Shown: piece by piece, positions 37,601 through 49,289 of the stretch | Layout of the letters: every line of letters starts with the position of its first letter | Numbering within the stretch: position 1 is the first letter of the stretch | Origin: Cloeon dipterum | Taxonomy: Eukaryota; Arthropoda; Insecta; Ephemeroptera; Baetidae | NCBI RefSeq assembly: GCF_949628265.1 | Contig: NC_088786.1 | Span: 16,058,001-16,122,000 of the forward strand | Direction of reading: 5' to 3' | Length of the DNA stretch: 64,000 nucleotides | Translations under genes and position numbers: made by a program | Notes under the pieces: generated by a model | Told to the model about the DNA's origin: nothing | Database searches by the model: none | The model's input: only the letters and a program-made list of their open reading frames with translations

Positions 37601-38422
37601 TGGCAGCGGCGGGAGCGTGGTCGTCGGAGACGACGCCCATAGCGGCCCTTCGGTGGCCTCTGTGAAACCAGCGGCCATAGCCTTGGCCGGCCCTGGAGGA
37701 GTCGCCTCCGCAGCGCCAGTTGGTAAGTTGCTGAAACTGAATATCCGCTCGCACACTCGTCAAACGCCTGCTACTTGCAAAGCGGCAACCAGCTACGCTT
37801 TGAGGTTGCTCGGGTTGCATAGCTGAACCAGAACGTTAACGTTGAAATTCAAGGCAAAATGCAATGCAGCTACTTTCCAGTTATTTTACAGACAATTTGC
37901 AAGTTGCAAAAAAATTTAAAAAAATAAACAATAATTTTGAATGGCAGTTTCATAGAGCTTATAAAAATGATACTGTTATCTTGTTAGAACTATTGATGAA
38001 GGGTTTTTAAATATAATTAATATAGATCTGAATGCTATAAATTTATAAAATTGATTTTACTTAACAGAAAATTGAAATATAAATGTTCAGTAAATATTAA
38101 TTTTTCGAATATCCAAAATAGCAAATATTTAATTGTTTAATAGTCACAAAAGCTGTTAAGTTCTCAAGTCACAATTCATTGAAATTTAATCTTGTTTGCA
38201 GGTACAGCAGTGGTTGGACCCGGAGGTCTGGCTGTGGCGGCCCCCTCTGCCACCGCAGTGGCCGGCCCTACCAGCGGAGTTCCACCCGGTGTGCTCGGAG
38301 GCGCTGCTTCTGCCCGGTCCAACTTCCGTCTGCACCAGATGCTGGATAAAATGTACGCGGCCCCTGCACGGAGAGCAGCCTTTAGGTCGGCGGCCGCCTA
38401 CAACCTGCAGGACTTCTACTGA
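28659..38422 (+). CDS. Secreted Gln/Tyr/Pro-rich GPGG-repeat (DUF4774-like) protein
   Basis: Five exons join in frame: 28659-28679 (MITTSST, donor GTGAGT), 32537-32781, 36732-37176, 37464-37722 and 38202-38422, giving 396 residues. The signal peptide is completed by exon 2 (ILVALALCSALASS). The mature N-terminus is Gln/Tyr/Pro-rich (QYQYPQPYQQYQHQPQY). Exon 2 ends in phase 2, and exon 3 begins with Ser-Tyr-Asn-Pro, as does exon 3 of the gene at 15854. Exon 3 ends in an acidic Lys/Glu/Val-rich linker. The GPGG block is split by intron 4: IALAGPGG (about 311-316) and AVVGPGGLA (about 326-334). The tail contains RSNFRLHQMLDKMYA and ends in NLQDFY. Introns 1 and 2 are each nearly 4 kb, the last two a few hundred bases. 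Exon 1 was chosen because its size, phase and Thr/Ser-rich start match the paralog. It is likely a structural matrix or cuticle protein. Confidence 0.8.
28680..32536 (+). other. First intron of the second GPGG gene
   Basis: Begins GTGAGT and ends CTTTGCAG; 3.9 kb. It includes GC-rich patches near 29280-29560 and 30580-30790, and a TATAAGG motif at 32209-32215, but no exon I can support. Confidence 0.55.
32782..36731 (+). other. Second intron of the second GPGG gene
   Basis: Begins GTAGGA and ends AATTTGCAG; about 3.95 kb. A strong unused acceptor at 33316 opens a short in-frame tail (see findings). Nothing else is supported. Confidence 0.55.
37392..37416. repeat. Poly(A) run in intron 3 of the second GPGG gene
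   Basis: Twenty-five consecutive A bases a little upstream of the acceptor for the exon at 37464. It is a plain homopolymer with no sign of a retroposed element around it. Confidence 0.9.
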
Positions 38423-38800
38423 ATCAGACTCCTTAGTGTACATACTGTGAAATCAAACCTTCGAGGGAAGACGACCGCGACTTGATACATGCCAACTGAA
38501 CTTTTGTTAGTTATAAGTAAGAGCGTTATCATCACAATGACCAAGAGTTACAAAGTATTTCGGAATAATCTCTAAACTGCATGATTAGTAGAGAGCAGAC
38601 TAAATAATTTGTATCTTGTTGTGAATAGCAAACTTACTGTTTAATAGTTTGATATGAAAGCTTCACTAGCGAGCTTCAATACTCCTTTTCATCGTGTCAC
38701 CATTTTTGTAGAACCGAGGTAATTGATTCGCAGTAATAACCTCGCACTCATCAGAGTGTGGAATTCATAACAAAAATTTCATAGATCTCATGTCAATATT

Positions 38801-38806
38801 AATAAA
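38801..38806 (+). terminator. Polyadenylation signal AATAAA of the second GPGG gene
   Basis: About 380 bases after the stop codon at 38422. The 3' UTR between has no other canonical signal I noticed. Confidence 0.5.
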
Positions 38807-40179
38807 GCATCATTGTGTCATCAAATATATTCTGTTTAGTCCCTACTCAAATAGTTTACCTGCTGTTTAAATTTTTATTCTTCGAAAGATTAGTTTTTGT
38901 AAGAAGAAATTGATTATGAGGCCTTGTCTGAAAAAGATAAAAATTAGAATGAAAGAATTGATAATTAGAATAGATAAGAACTAAGTCTTTTTTAATTTAT
39001 CTTAATTAGTACATGCTGCATCTAATTTTTTCATAATAATTGACAAAATGTGGATATTGAGGACAGTATGTGTCCCGTACACGTTAAGATATTAAAAATA
39101 TGGGAAATATTGAATCATATAAAACATACACACTTACTATGAAATCACGTTACAACTGAACTGCACTTTTTTAGGGATGTATTTGCTGTTCTGAGGGTAA
39201 ACAACAGAGCTTACAGTTTATAGATTTTCCTTTTTTTATATTATGTATTCTCAGAAGGATAGGATGGCCATTACGGCTGTTTAATTTTTTTATACATAAA
39301 AGTAAAAATGTATTGAAAAAAATGCTTGAACAATAGAAGTGAATGGCAAGCAGGAACTGCATGAACGCGCAAAAAATATTGACGTTGACATGGCCTTTGC
39401 GAAATAAAATATATGTAACAAAATCGCAATTGATAGAGAGGGCATAGAAGATAAAATATTTGTTCACTTTGATAAATTTAGAGAGTACCAGTAAGTTTCA
39501 GTTGGAAATAGACTTTTCAGAGATTCAAGCACCCCATACAAGAGTGCATTCCCGTCAAAAATGCTGCTGAATTGAATTTCCTGAAACGGCTGTCCTTGTC
39601 AGAGTGATTTTTAAGATCAGAGTTTTATTTTTCAATCAGTTATTTTTATTTGATGACAGATTTTTTGGCTTGATTTTCTAAATTTCCTCGTATGCTTATA
39701 GTTTTAGTTTGTCCTTGAACGACCTCTCAAGTATGAGAGTTTGAAATTTTTTATTTTATATCTCGAGGAAGTAAAAAATGTCTATTAATATGTTAATTTT
39801 TAATTTAGTTAATTGTGCGTGAATCCTAAAAGAAAATGAGCTATCGCAAAATCAAACTTTTGATTTCTCCAATAGAAGCAATGTTCTTTTTGAATATTTA
39901 ACAAGTGTGTGTCGAGTTACATGCCATTCGAGGCAACTAGCGCATCAACGCATGTGCGACCGTTAACAAAATAGACTGAACGCGTGCAGAAGGTGTTTAT
40001 TAGCTCCATAATAACCTTTCGCAGAGGCGGGCGCATGGTGATTCATGAGGAAGGAGCACGACTCGACCGGCGTCACCAGCAAGGCCCAGCTAACTTGCCA
40101 CCACAGACCTGCGAGATTTTACCTTAGCCAGTCGCATTCTGCAAGTTCAACGGTGAAGCGCTCTCCGACGGCTTTAATT
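38807..40179. other. AT-rich intergenic stretch
   Basis: No gene, RNA or repeat recognised. The promoter of the gene at 40180 must lie at its right end, where a GC-rich patch starts at about 40020. No clear TATA box was seen. Confidence 0.45.
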
Positions 40180-41418
40180 ATGAACTCACAGGTAAGAAGA
40201 TCGCTTTTCTAATGAAAATATTTAACTCTAGATTATTTAGTATGAAAATTTTAAATAGCAAATTTTTTATTTTGATTTTCTTTTTATAGCATGTTGGTTT
40301 ATGAGTGAGCTCATGGAGTTTTTATTTACAGAACTTAATTGTGGTGCTAATAAGCACATTGGTCGCTGTATCATCCTCACCGATAGTCACTCCAAATCGT
40401 GACTCCAGGTTCCTATTCCGCAACTCGCTGATTCCTCATTTTCATCACTGGCAACAACAGCAACAGCAGCAACAACAATTCCACTATAGAACGTAAGAAA
40501 AAAATGCCACCAAAGTGCAGAAAAGGAAAACTAGAAACTAGTTTTGAGCAGAATAGTCGCTTTTGTTGCGCAACTAAAGGTGTGCCGGCTAATTGACTAA
40601 ACGTAACTCTGTATTGCAGGCCTTCGTTCCCTGATCCCGAGCCGGTTGGGCCTGCACCGTTCGACGACTACCCCGTCGAGTCGTGGCACCAGGCCGATCC
40701 GGAGCCGGAACCCGAGCCGGCGTTCACCCGCTACGCGGCGCCTCTGCCGCATCATGAGCCCCCCCGGCCGTTCGTCACCACCTACTCGGCGTTCAGCAGC
40801 AACGTGCTGACCCCCAGCGACCAGCTGCAGCCACCGAGGGCGCAGCAGCAGCAGCCCCTGCGCATTTTCTTCCTGTTCAGCCGCTTCCCGTGGCCGTTGG
40901 AGTCGGTGGTGCAGCGGGTGCAGAACTACTACTCCACCTACACAGTGCCCCAAGTGGAGCCCCTTCTGGACGAGGAAGTCGACCTGGGGCCCGACCCGGT
41001 GGTCGTCGAGGAGGTCGACGAGCACGAGAGCATATTGTCCCTGGGCAACGCAACCACGACATTGGCACCCGCTAAAGATGACACCACCAACACGACGACC
41101 GCCACGCGGATTTCGGTGACGGAAAAACCGGAGGAAGGCGCCGGCGATTTGAAAAATGAGCAGACGCCGGACTCGACCGAGAGTGAGCAAGAGCAGGTCA
41201 CAGAAGCCGGCGCAACCACTCAGAGTCCAAACGTAACGGACGATTCGACGATCAGCGACGAGGAGCCGACGACACTTACATCTACCGAGCAAGTCAAGGA
41301 CGAGGCTACTACAATGCCGGTGCCGGTTGATGGCGGTAAAAATGAGAAAAACGTTTCCGCAACAACCACGAGCGAATTGCCACCTCTTGACTACGATGGA
41401 GAGATTATTCTAGCTTAA
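40180..41418 (+). CDS. Secreted polyQ/Pro-rich and Thr/Glu-rich protein
   Basis: Three exons: 40180-40191 (MNSQ, donor CAG/GTAAGA), 40332-40492 and 40620-41418, giving 323 residues. The signal peptide is MNSQNLIVVLISTLVAVSSS. A run of nine Gln (about residues 45-53, mixed CAA/CAG codons) follows Phe/His-rich sequence. Exon 2 ends in phase 2. Exon 3 holds a Pro/Glu region with PEPEPEP, a hydrophobic motif (LRIFFLFSRFPWPLESVVQRVQ) and a long Thr/Glu/Asp-rich tail with several Asn-X-Thr/Ser sites (NATTT, NTTT, NVTDD, NVSA), suggesting heavy glycosylation. It has no GPGG repeat, but the exon plan matches the GPGG genes beside it. I recognise no named family. It is probably an extracellular, possibly mucin-like, matrix protein. 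Confidence 0.8.
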
Positions 41419-41523
41419 TTGGCGCGCTCTTCCGAGTTACCGATGCATGCGCGCTGCATAATGACTGCACACGTCTACGATGAGGACGAGTTGCTGTATA
41501 ATGTTCCACGACATGAAAGTGTA

Positions 41524-41529
41524 AATAAA
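41524..41529 (+). terminator. Polyadenylation signal AATAAA of the polyQ gene
   Basis: About 105 bases after the stop at 41418. Confidence 0.6.
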
Positions 41530-43575
41530 AAAACAAACACTGCAGGAATAAATGCTAACACTTTTCACCTTGGCTGTTTTGTTGCTTGTTTGCACTCCAG
41601 ATTAGCAAATAATGCGCACAGTTTCTTCCAAATACGTGCATTTTGAAAGGGAACGGATTATGCAATTACTTGTTAAAGCATGTTCGAGTCTTGTTTTTCT
41701 TGCTGAAATTCGAGAAAGGCTCATACGAATAGCCTTGCTCTTGAAAACGATACGTGCGATTATTTGTCCCATTGTTTGTCGTGGCCGTGAACCTGAAAGG
41801 AAACGCAGTCTGCTAAAAGAGATACACGCAGTGCCAAATTACTCGTCGACAGGCAACACGTGTAATAAGCCTGCTGAGAGCGTGTGAAAATATGCCTGGC
41901 GCAATTTTGAGTGAGCAAAATCACAGTAGGTGACTGTGATTACCGAGCCTAAAAAGTAACAATATTTGATTACTGTGAATTGGCGGGAAATAATCTGTGT
42001 TTGTGAGCACAGAAATCAACACGTAATTTAGTTTGAATTGTGGGTCACGAGCGCACAATTTTTATGCTTCGTAGAAGACACAATGCATATTATTCATTCT
42101 ACGCCTGATTTGAAATAATTTTCTTAGCAACGGAATGTTGATGCGTTTTATCTTAAGTGCAAAAACATCACACGCTCATCTAAAGCGCCACCACATCAAT
42201 ATTGATTTTGATTTACGGTTGTCGATCTGACGATAAGCAGCAAAGTAGAAGGAAAATATGTTCTATGAGTCACCTTTCGACGTACCCAGAAGCAGTAAAC
42301 CTTTATGTATATGACTCTACTTTATTTTATTTATTTTGTACCGGTTGTTTAACAATAAAATTATCTCCGACATTTATCGTCTCTATAAAAAAATTTAAAG
42401 CACAAACACGCGTACTTTGTAAACAATTGAAACAAAACAATTCATCTGTAGCTCATCTAGTTATGAACTAATAGTAATTTAAGTTTAATGCTAAGTCTCT
42501 GCAGTTAATCTAAGAGAGATCTTGATTGTCTTGCCCGTGGTTCATCGGGCGCCATGTTGTGAAAATTATTGCAATTAATTTTCGCCCTCGGCGCAATTAC
42601 GTATAAAGGGCGGACCGACCAGCATGCACCTGACTTTTGATTATCATCTGCTCTCAGTCCGGCTAAATTAATAGAGCAGTCTTCACGATCTTTGCGGTGA
42701 GGTTAATAATTCTCGCTGCCGAGTTTTCCTTTCCGAGAACTCACACGAAACTAAAATTAAATTGATTTTCAGATCACTTGTAATTAAATTAGTGCGAGAG
42801 GCATATTTTGTTACAAATTTATTCATCCTGCGATTAAATATATTTAGGATGCAGAGATTTATCTCGGAAATTTGTTTTTCAAACAGTTTTTTTTTTGTAA
42901 GCGGTAATTTGCATGTCATGCGACATTTATGTCAAGAAATTGATTTGAGCCTTGATAAAATTCAGCACGAGATTTATCTTCGGGCCTGTTTTGCCCACCG
43001 CGGTGAATATTAATGAAACAGCTTATATTGGCACCTGCACATGATGTATTAGCGTCAAGTCATGACAACAGTGATATGCAAATGACAAGTTTACGCAAGC
43101 CATTGTACGCGCTCGCTGACAGCATCAGCTCGCCCTTCTGAGAATAGTTTCAGCGGCCAAAACTGCACATCGCAGCACAAATGAGACATTTTGCCAGTGT
43201 CACTCGAGAAATCAGATCTACAGAAGCAGTAAAACCATTTGAAGAACAATGGAGTGCCGCGGAGCACAGTTACCTGTGTGTCTCTGGCCAAGCCGAGAGA
43301 GGCTTGTTTGCTCGCTAAAAAGCTCCATCAGTGGAGACAGGCAAACAAGTGTGCGCCAGGAGCAATTAGCTGAATAATGAAAAGCCTCTCTCGAAATTAC
43401 CTCAGGATGAGTATGTGTTCCTAGCGTGGTGTTAATCATTACGCAGAATCAGGTTCCAGTTATGTGAAAATTAAGCGTATTTTGTGCGGCGTCGGCGGCG
43501 GCGCGAGTATGAAAATTAGAATGCCCACACATTTCCCTGCAATGTGTGTGCGTGGTGCATCCGAGACGGAACAGT
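41530..43575. other. Intergenic stretch before the next cluster gene
   Basis: No supported gene. A 91-codon ATG frame at 41612-41887 is judged chance. It contains a perfect short palindrome at 41919-41941. Confidence 0.45.
41919..41941. other. Perfect 9-bp inverted repeat with 5-base spacer
   Basis: AATCACAGT, spacer AGGTG, ACTGTGATT. It could be a dyad protein-binding site or chance. It is not within a gene. Confidence 0.5.
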
Positions 43576-43581
43576 TATAAT
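43576..43581 (+). promoter_or_regulatory. TATA-like box upstream of the gene at 43664
   Basis: TATAAT lies 88 bases before the ATG exon. A TTCAGC initiator-like motif is at about 43610-43615, slightly further than the usual spacing. Confidence 0.4.
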
Positions 43582-43663
43582 ATTCCTGAGAGCGGTTTGC
43601 CGGCAATTTTTCAGCCGCGCACTAGCTCTCGTCGCGAACGCGTCGCCGAATTGAGCAAAGGAG

Positions 43664-46600
43664 ATGCTGAGGCCGGTGAGCATTTTGATTTTTTTTTAAA
43701 TATATATCTGCGTATCGGGTCTTGTTGCGACACTCACCACATATTAGGATCAATAACCTTTTAAGAACATATTCAGCGGCTCAACTTCTTTTTTCTTTTG
43801 TGCTGATTAGCGCGCGCCTGTTGCTGCTGCTGCTCCTGTTTCTCATTCTCTCGATCGCTTTTTATCAAACGCGCGACAGAACGCGACTTATTTTACCTCC
43901 ACCAAGGGTATAATGACCAGCCTTGATTAGTTTCTCATTTATGTAGATTGTTCTCAATTGACGTGAAAAAATGGGAAGTGTCTTATTTTTTATTAAAAGT
44001 AACGTCTTGATTTATTGAAGTGTAAACGAGTTCTCCTTAATTGATATAATAATTGTAAGCACTTTTAGAATTTATAATACAATTTTCAAAACACTCAATT
44101 CCAATCCTCCGCGCGATGCTGCAATCTGTTTTGCATAAAATCGAAATGCAAGTGAGGCTGCACTGGATTTGCAACTGAAGCCAATGCAAAGCAGTTTGTG
44201 AATTAACAACTGGTTAGCAAGAAAACCTGAGCTTCAGAGTCTGCTGTCATAAGTTTAATTTCAGAAGTTGCTCCATTGTTGTTTACAGGAGTGAGCAATC
44301 GTTACTTTCATTGTTAGTCAAGTACTTCGTACACCTTTTTCTTTTGATTTTTGAACACCACTTCTTTACTATTTCATCATTCACAGAAAGAAAAAATTTT
44401 CAAAATACCAATTGAAAACTGCAGGGCTTTTTTATCAGAGATATATTCTTAAGTAATGAAGCAAAAATATATATGATTTAAAATTTTCCATATATTTTGT
44501 AAATAATGCGTATTTTGTTCGAGTTTTCTTTATAAAGTAAATAACGTTTTGATGTATTGAGCTCTGGTTTTCTTATGTTTGGGTATCACTTTTTTAATCT
44601 TCCACTGCAGTGTTCAATTTCATCTTGTTTAATTTTCATCTTATGCATGCTGGAACATTACACACATGGTAAATTCATTAATTACCAAATCAGATATTTT
44701 GCGTTTTTAAACTGTTGTGAATATAAGTGGAAATAAATTCAAAGGTTATCAAGCGTGGGTGTAATTTTATTGAGTAGCATTCCATGCATGTATAGCCGTC
44801 TGAAGCGCAAACAAACCAAATCTGCGCCTATAGGCCTAGTGAGGAATTAATTAAAGTAAAATGTCCCCTGCGTTGGGCTAGTTCCTGTAGAGGACCACGT
44901 ACACAAGGTCAATTCTCGTCTTGGACCGAAACCAAGTAGAAATAAAATATCTGAATGCGAAATGCGGGGGAAATTCCGCGTCATTGGCCGTGGTGCGGTC
45001 TGAATTTCGCTAAACAAAAAGGGTTCTGACGTCGTCTGATATAAATTTGCAGGTGGTGCTGTTGGTGCTGGTTGGAGTGCTGCGTCAGGTGGTTCACGCT
45101 GCTCCACCCAACTCGAAAAGGTCAGTGGCTCGGCGTGGCGATCTTTTTCTTTCCACCGCTCCACGCCAGCTCTATTTCGCATTACGTTAGCTCTGAATGT
45201 ACATATGTATGTGTAAAAGACAACGCGCACGCAGCAGTGTGTGTCGGATCGAGATGGATGGACGGACGAACGCGGACGGTTTCTAAGGCAACGAGCAACC
45301 CGTTCTCCCTGACCTTCCAATATCGGCTAGCAGTTTTCCTCTTGGTGCATGTTCGCTCTTTTTACGATTGTTTACGCTCATTAACCATACTTTGGGTAAA
45401 TTAAACGCAGGCGCCGCTCGCTCATCAGGCGCTCTGCTCCTATTCCGTAAAAATGCTAATTGGGTTGCGAAAGTGGCGCTGCTATCCTGACCGCTCTGCT
45501 CTTATTGGCAAAAGTAGCGGTATTCTGGTCGAGATGTGACGAGAAGATAAAAAAGCACATCTTTGTCACCTCCGACAGCATCTGACTAGCGGGTCTGCGG
45601 ATTTGCCACTTTGCAACGCGGCTGGGAACCAAATTTTGGCCAACAAAGGAGACTGAAGTTGTGGGAAACGCGCGCGCAGAGTTATTACTGGCTGTTGCAC
45701 TGCGTGCGTTTCGTAATGAATACCCTATAAATAGCTGCTTATGCGCGAATGCTTAATTGGCTCGCCTGAAACGAGATTTCTGCATTTGTTGTGCTGTCGA
45801 CGAGTCTTGCCTCGGAGATACATCTCTAATCTGCGTGTCTTTCGTAGAAAACGAGGCTGTTTGTTTGCTGTGGTGATTATATGAATTTGTGCACACCTAT
45901 TGAAACAAAGGCGTGTCTCCACAGATTCTTTTGGAAAACAAAATTCTTCAACAGAATAGGCAGCGCACCTTTTACGCGAATTTCCGTTAAAATTTTAATT
46001 CATTTTGAGAACAAAAATATATCAAAAGAAGCAGAATGTCACTCTTTGAAAAAAAAATAAGCTCAATCAATAAATGATGGAATTTTGGGCTTATAGTTAA
46101 ATTTGTTGTATCGCAGAGAAGGCAAGTAGCAGAGTTGCGCAAGTTTCCTCAGTCACTTTTCTTTTTGATCATGCTCAGCAATTAGTGAATAAATGTTTTT
46201 CAACGACGAGTGTTTCAAAATTCTCTACAGCTTACACTACTACGTGAATTTTGTTTAGCTAATTTAATCTGAAGGGCCGAAATAGTGGCTGTCCGGTATG
46301 AGAAACTTGTAATGTAATTTTATTTTTGAAATTTCAGTTGTATCCACCCATCCTCAGAGTTCCACATCATAGAGTCGTTTTATAAAAGCAATATCAACAA
46401 TTTAAATGTTTTTTTACAATTTTAATGTTAATCGTATGTTTTATAGTTTGAACAATAAATTTTATGAGGTGTATTAGCCCAGTGCTCCAAAAATATATCT
46501 GCTGTAAATACAAAACGATTATTAACTAAGAAACTATAGACTGTTTTATATTACATAAAAATATTTTGCTGATAAGCGATAGTATTGAAAGAACTTGACT

Positions 46601-48873
46601 TTAAACCTCTAAAAATGGCATGAGCATTTTACCTTCATGATAAAATATCCCTCTTATAGAAAGAAAAATGAAATGTCTTGAACGTAATAGATTTTTAATT
46701 AAAAAAAAAGGAAAACTTATTTATCCTTGCATAACAGCAGCAGCGAAAAATAAACTTAATTTGTCAAACTGTTTAAATTTGATTTGGAAGAAAAAATTTA
46801 CAGCTACGCCACAACAGTATCATTTTAATTAAAAGTTGGCGTGCGAAGTCTCTTGGTCAATGTCAACACGCACCTTGCTCATTTTTAGGACGGTTGAAGT
46901 AAAAAAATTCCCTCCTCGTAGGAAACGGTTCTCACCGCAAAACGACTAGAGCGGCACAAATCAATTTTGACTGAGAGTTGGAACGACAGAAACACTCTTG
47001 AATCTGGTGTTTACAATACACGGTTGCACTAGTCATCGACACGCCGCCTGACTCCAGACTTGAGGAAAGTGCAAAACAAAAAGAGAAGCGTGTGCGTTCG
47101 TCGCGCCCACCGAAGGTGACCTCTACAAAGGTCCAGGTGGGTTTTGGCCGCGCGCGCAGGTCGACGACCTGCTGCTTTCTTGCGCGTCTGCTGCCCGTGA
47201 TCTACGCCCGTGGCAGGCAGACGCAGCTGAATGAACCGCCTGCCATTCAACAGCGCATACACACCGCCAATTATCGCACTCGTGGTCACCACAAAGCGTT
47301 GGCCGCTCTGCCACCGTGAAATGTGCACGGTCGTAAAGGCCGATTTTATCTCGGATTTACTCATCTGCTGCAATTAGACACGTACACTCGTATTTACGAG
47401 GTGTCGGCAAAGAGAGGTTCAACAGCCGTGCAAGTTAACTTTTATTTGCCTCTTTTACGATCGCGGCAGAAAGCAAAATGCGCGTTAAGGCGATCACCGA
47501 GCCAATCCGCGTGCCGGACCATGCCAAATTGAATGCAAAGTACCGATATTTTCTTCGAATCTAGATGGAAAATCCATTAGTTTCACTCGCGATAGGAGAA
47601 ATGGCAACACCCATGCTATTAATCAATACTGACTGCGCGAAGTGGTTTGTTTGATTAAAAAATTAACTTTACACGGTTGACTGCTTAATACAATTATGAA
47701 GCATAATTCAAACGCATTGCTCTCTTCTCTGTTAATTTATTAGATTACACCAAGAAGTGTCCTTTTGCCTCTTCGACAAATGATATTGTTTTAATGTCGA
47801 GGCATAAATAAGGAATGATTTTCTCGACTTTGTTCTTGCGGCTGAAGCTGAAATATTAAATCCTTGCATAAGTTACATTACTTTAAATAGCAAGAAGAAG
47901 TTTTACTTTTACAATAACTTATTTTCGACACTTTATTTATTTTTTTTATGCGTTAATACTACGATATTTAAAATCAGATAATTTAATATCTCTCAATCTT
48001 CACGGTTCGGTTTAACTTGGCAAGATAGTGGAGTGCAAGTGATTGTATCTCAACATTTTATTATGTCGAGCGCGATATAAATCACTTAGTTTTCTGGTAA
48101 AAGCTGTTTCTATGCATGAGCACGTAAACATGCTGGTCCGGTGCAATATATCACTAAAAGTCTTCTTTTACGCTTGTAATAAAATTACGGTATTAATATC
48201 AGTTCACGCCTCAATTTATTTTTACGTCTTTTTACAACACTCCAGGGGCAGAATCATAATGCACACTTGTAAACCCATAAAGACAAAGTGCTGGATAATA
48301 CGAACTAAAAATAAATTATATCAAACCAACGGTTAATCGTTCCTCGCTATATCGAGTTTATATTGCTTGATTGCAGTCGTTCCATCCTGCTGATCTCACC
48401 TCAGTGGCCGATGTTCATGCCGGTGCAGCAGCCGCCCCCAACCGAGTACGGCCCCCAGTCGAGGTCGCCGGAGGCCCAGCCAGGCCCCATGAGGTAAAAA
48501 AGGAATTTAGCTCCAATCTTTCCTCATTCCCAGCAATTACAGACGCCGTCAGCAGCAGATGCAGGCCTTCTACCCGGTTTCCATAACGTTGTTCGATCCC
48601 AGCAGCCGACAGGTGGCAGGGACGATCCAGGGCTACGTGACCCAAGCGGTCGGCTTTTTGACCAACAGGGTGACGTCCGCCGTGACTGGCGCCCTCCCAA
48701 CGTTGCCGATCACCGTCAACGTGCCCGACTTGTTCACGGGGGTGGCTAACAGGGTGACGGCGGCCTCGGAGGTCGTGCAGACAGCCTGGCAGAACCGACC
48801 TGGCAACAACCCTACGGCCATTGATCCGCTGCCCGACCGACTACCCAACCCTGACGATGAATTCATTCTCTGA
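43664..48873 (+). CDS. Secreted Pro/Gln-rich protein of the same exon plan
   Basis: Four exons: 43664-43675 (MLRP, donor GTGAGC), 45053-45120, 48377-48493 and 48543-48873, giving 175 residues. Exons 1 and 2 make the signal peptide MLRPVVLLVLVGVLRQVVHA. Exon 2 ends in phase 2 at AAAAG/GTCAGT. Exon 3 encodes a hydrophobic then Pro/Gln-rich part (SPQWPMFMPVQQPPPTEYG). Exon 4 has an amphipathic Val/Thr-rich region (VAGTIQGYVTQAVGFLTNRV, then a second NRV repeat) and an acidic Pro/Asp tail. No GPGG repeat and no known domain is visible. The intron between exons 3 and 4 is only about 49 bases, while introns 1 and 2 are 1.4 and 3.3 kb. The frame of exon 3 was chosen because it alone keeps frame at both junctions. 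Confidence 0.75.
45121..48376 (+). other. Second intron of the gene at 43664
   Basis: Begins GTCAGT and ends GATTGCAG. It contains GC-rich patches (45400-45560, 47040-47330) without supported exons. Confidence 0.5.
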
Positions 48874-49283
48874 AATTGCAAATCCTTCATGCAGTTTTCG
48901 TTTGATGCCTTTTTTGTTGCACCTGTTTTGAGAAAAAATGCCAAAAACTAAAATCTAATCGACCGGTTAGCGACTTGATATTTTAAGGCGTCTAAGCATC
49001 TTCATTGGACAGGTGGTGTTATTTCTTTTGTCAACCAAAACTAGTTATGTAATAATTTATTATAAAATTAATAATGTGCCACGTCAAAGCTAACATTTAT
49101 AAACATATTTCTAAATTATAAAAGGTTCTCAATCCCATAACTGTGTTTGACTCTGAATGATAATACACACAAGATCATCTTTCGCTTTTAACGGGATGAT
49201 ATTATTTAACATCATATTCGGATGATGATTTACATACTGAAAGGGTTATCTTTTAACTCCAACTCCAACTGGTTCTCGTTGTG

Positions 49284-49289
49284 AATAAA
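49284..49289 (+). terminator. Polyadenylation signal AATAAA, likely for the gene ending at 48873
   Basis: First canonical hexamer seen after the stop, about 410 bases downstream. Confidence 0.4.

Noticed and set aside
39171-39467. 98-codon minus-strand frame rich in Phe, Ile and Cys
   Set aside because: AT-rich chance frame without promoter, splice sites or recognisable domain.
41612-41887. 91-codon ATG frame
   Set aside because: No splice or promoter context, composition unlike a known protein, and it sits directly after a poly(A) signal. Judged chance.
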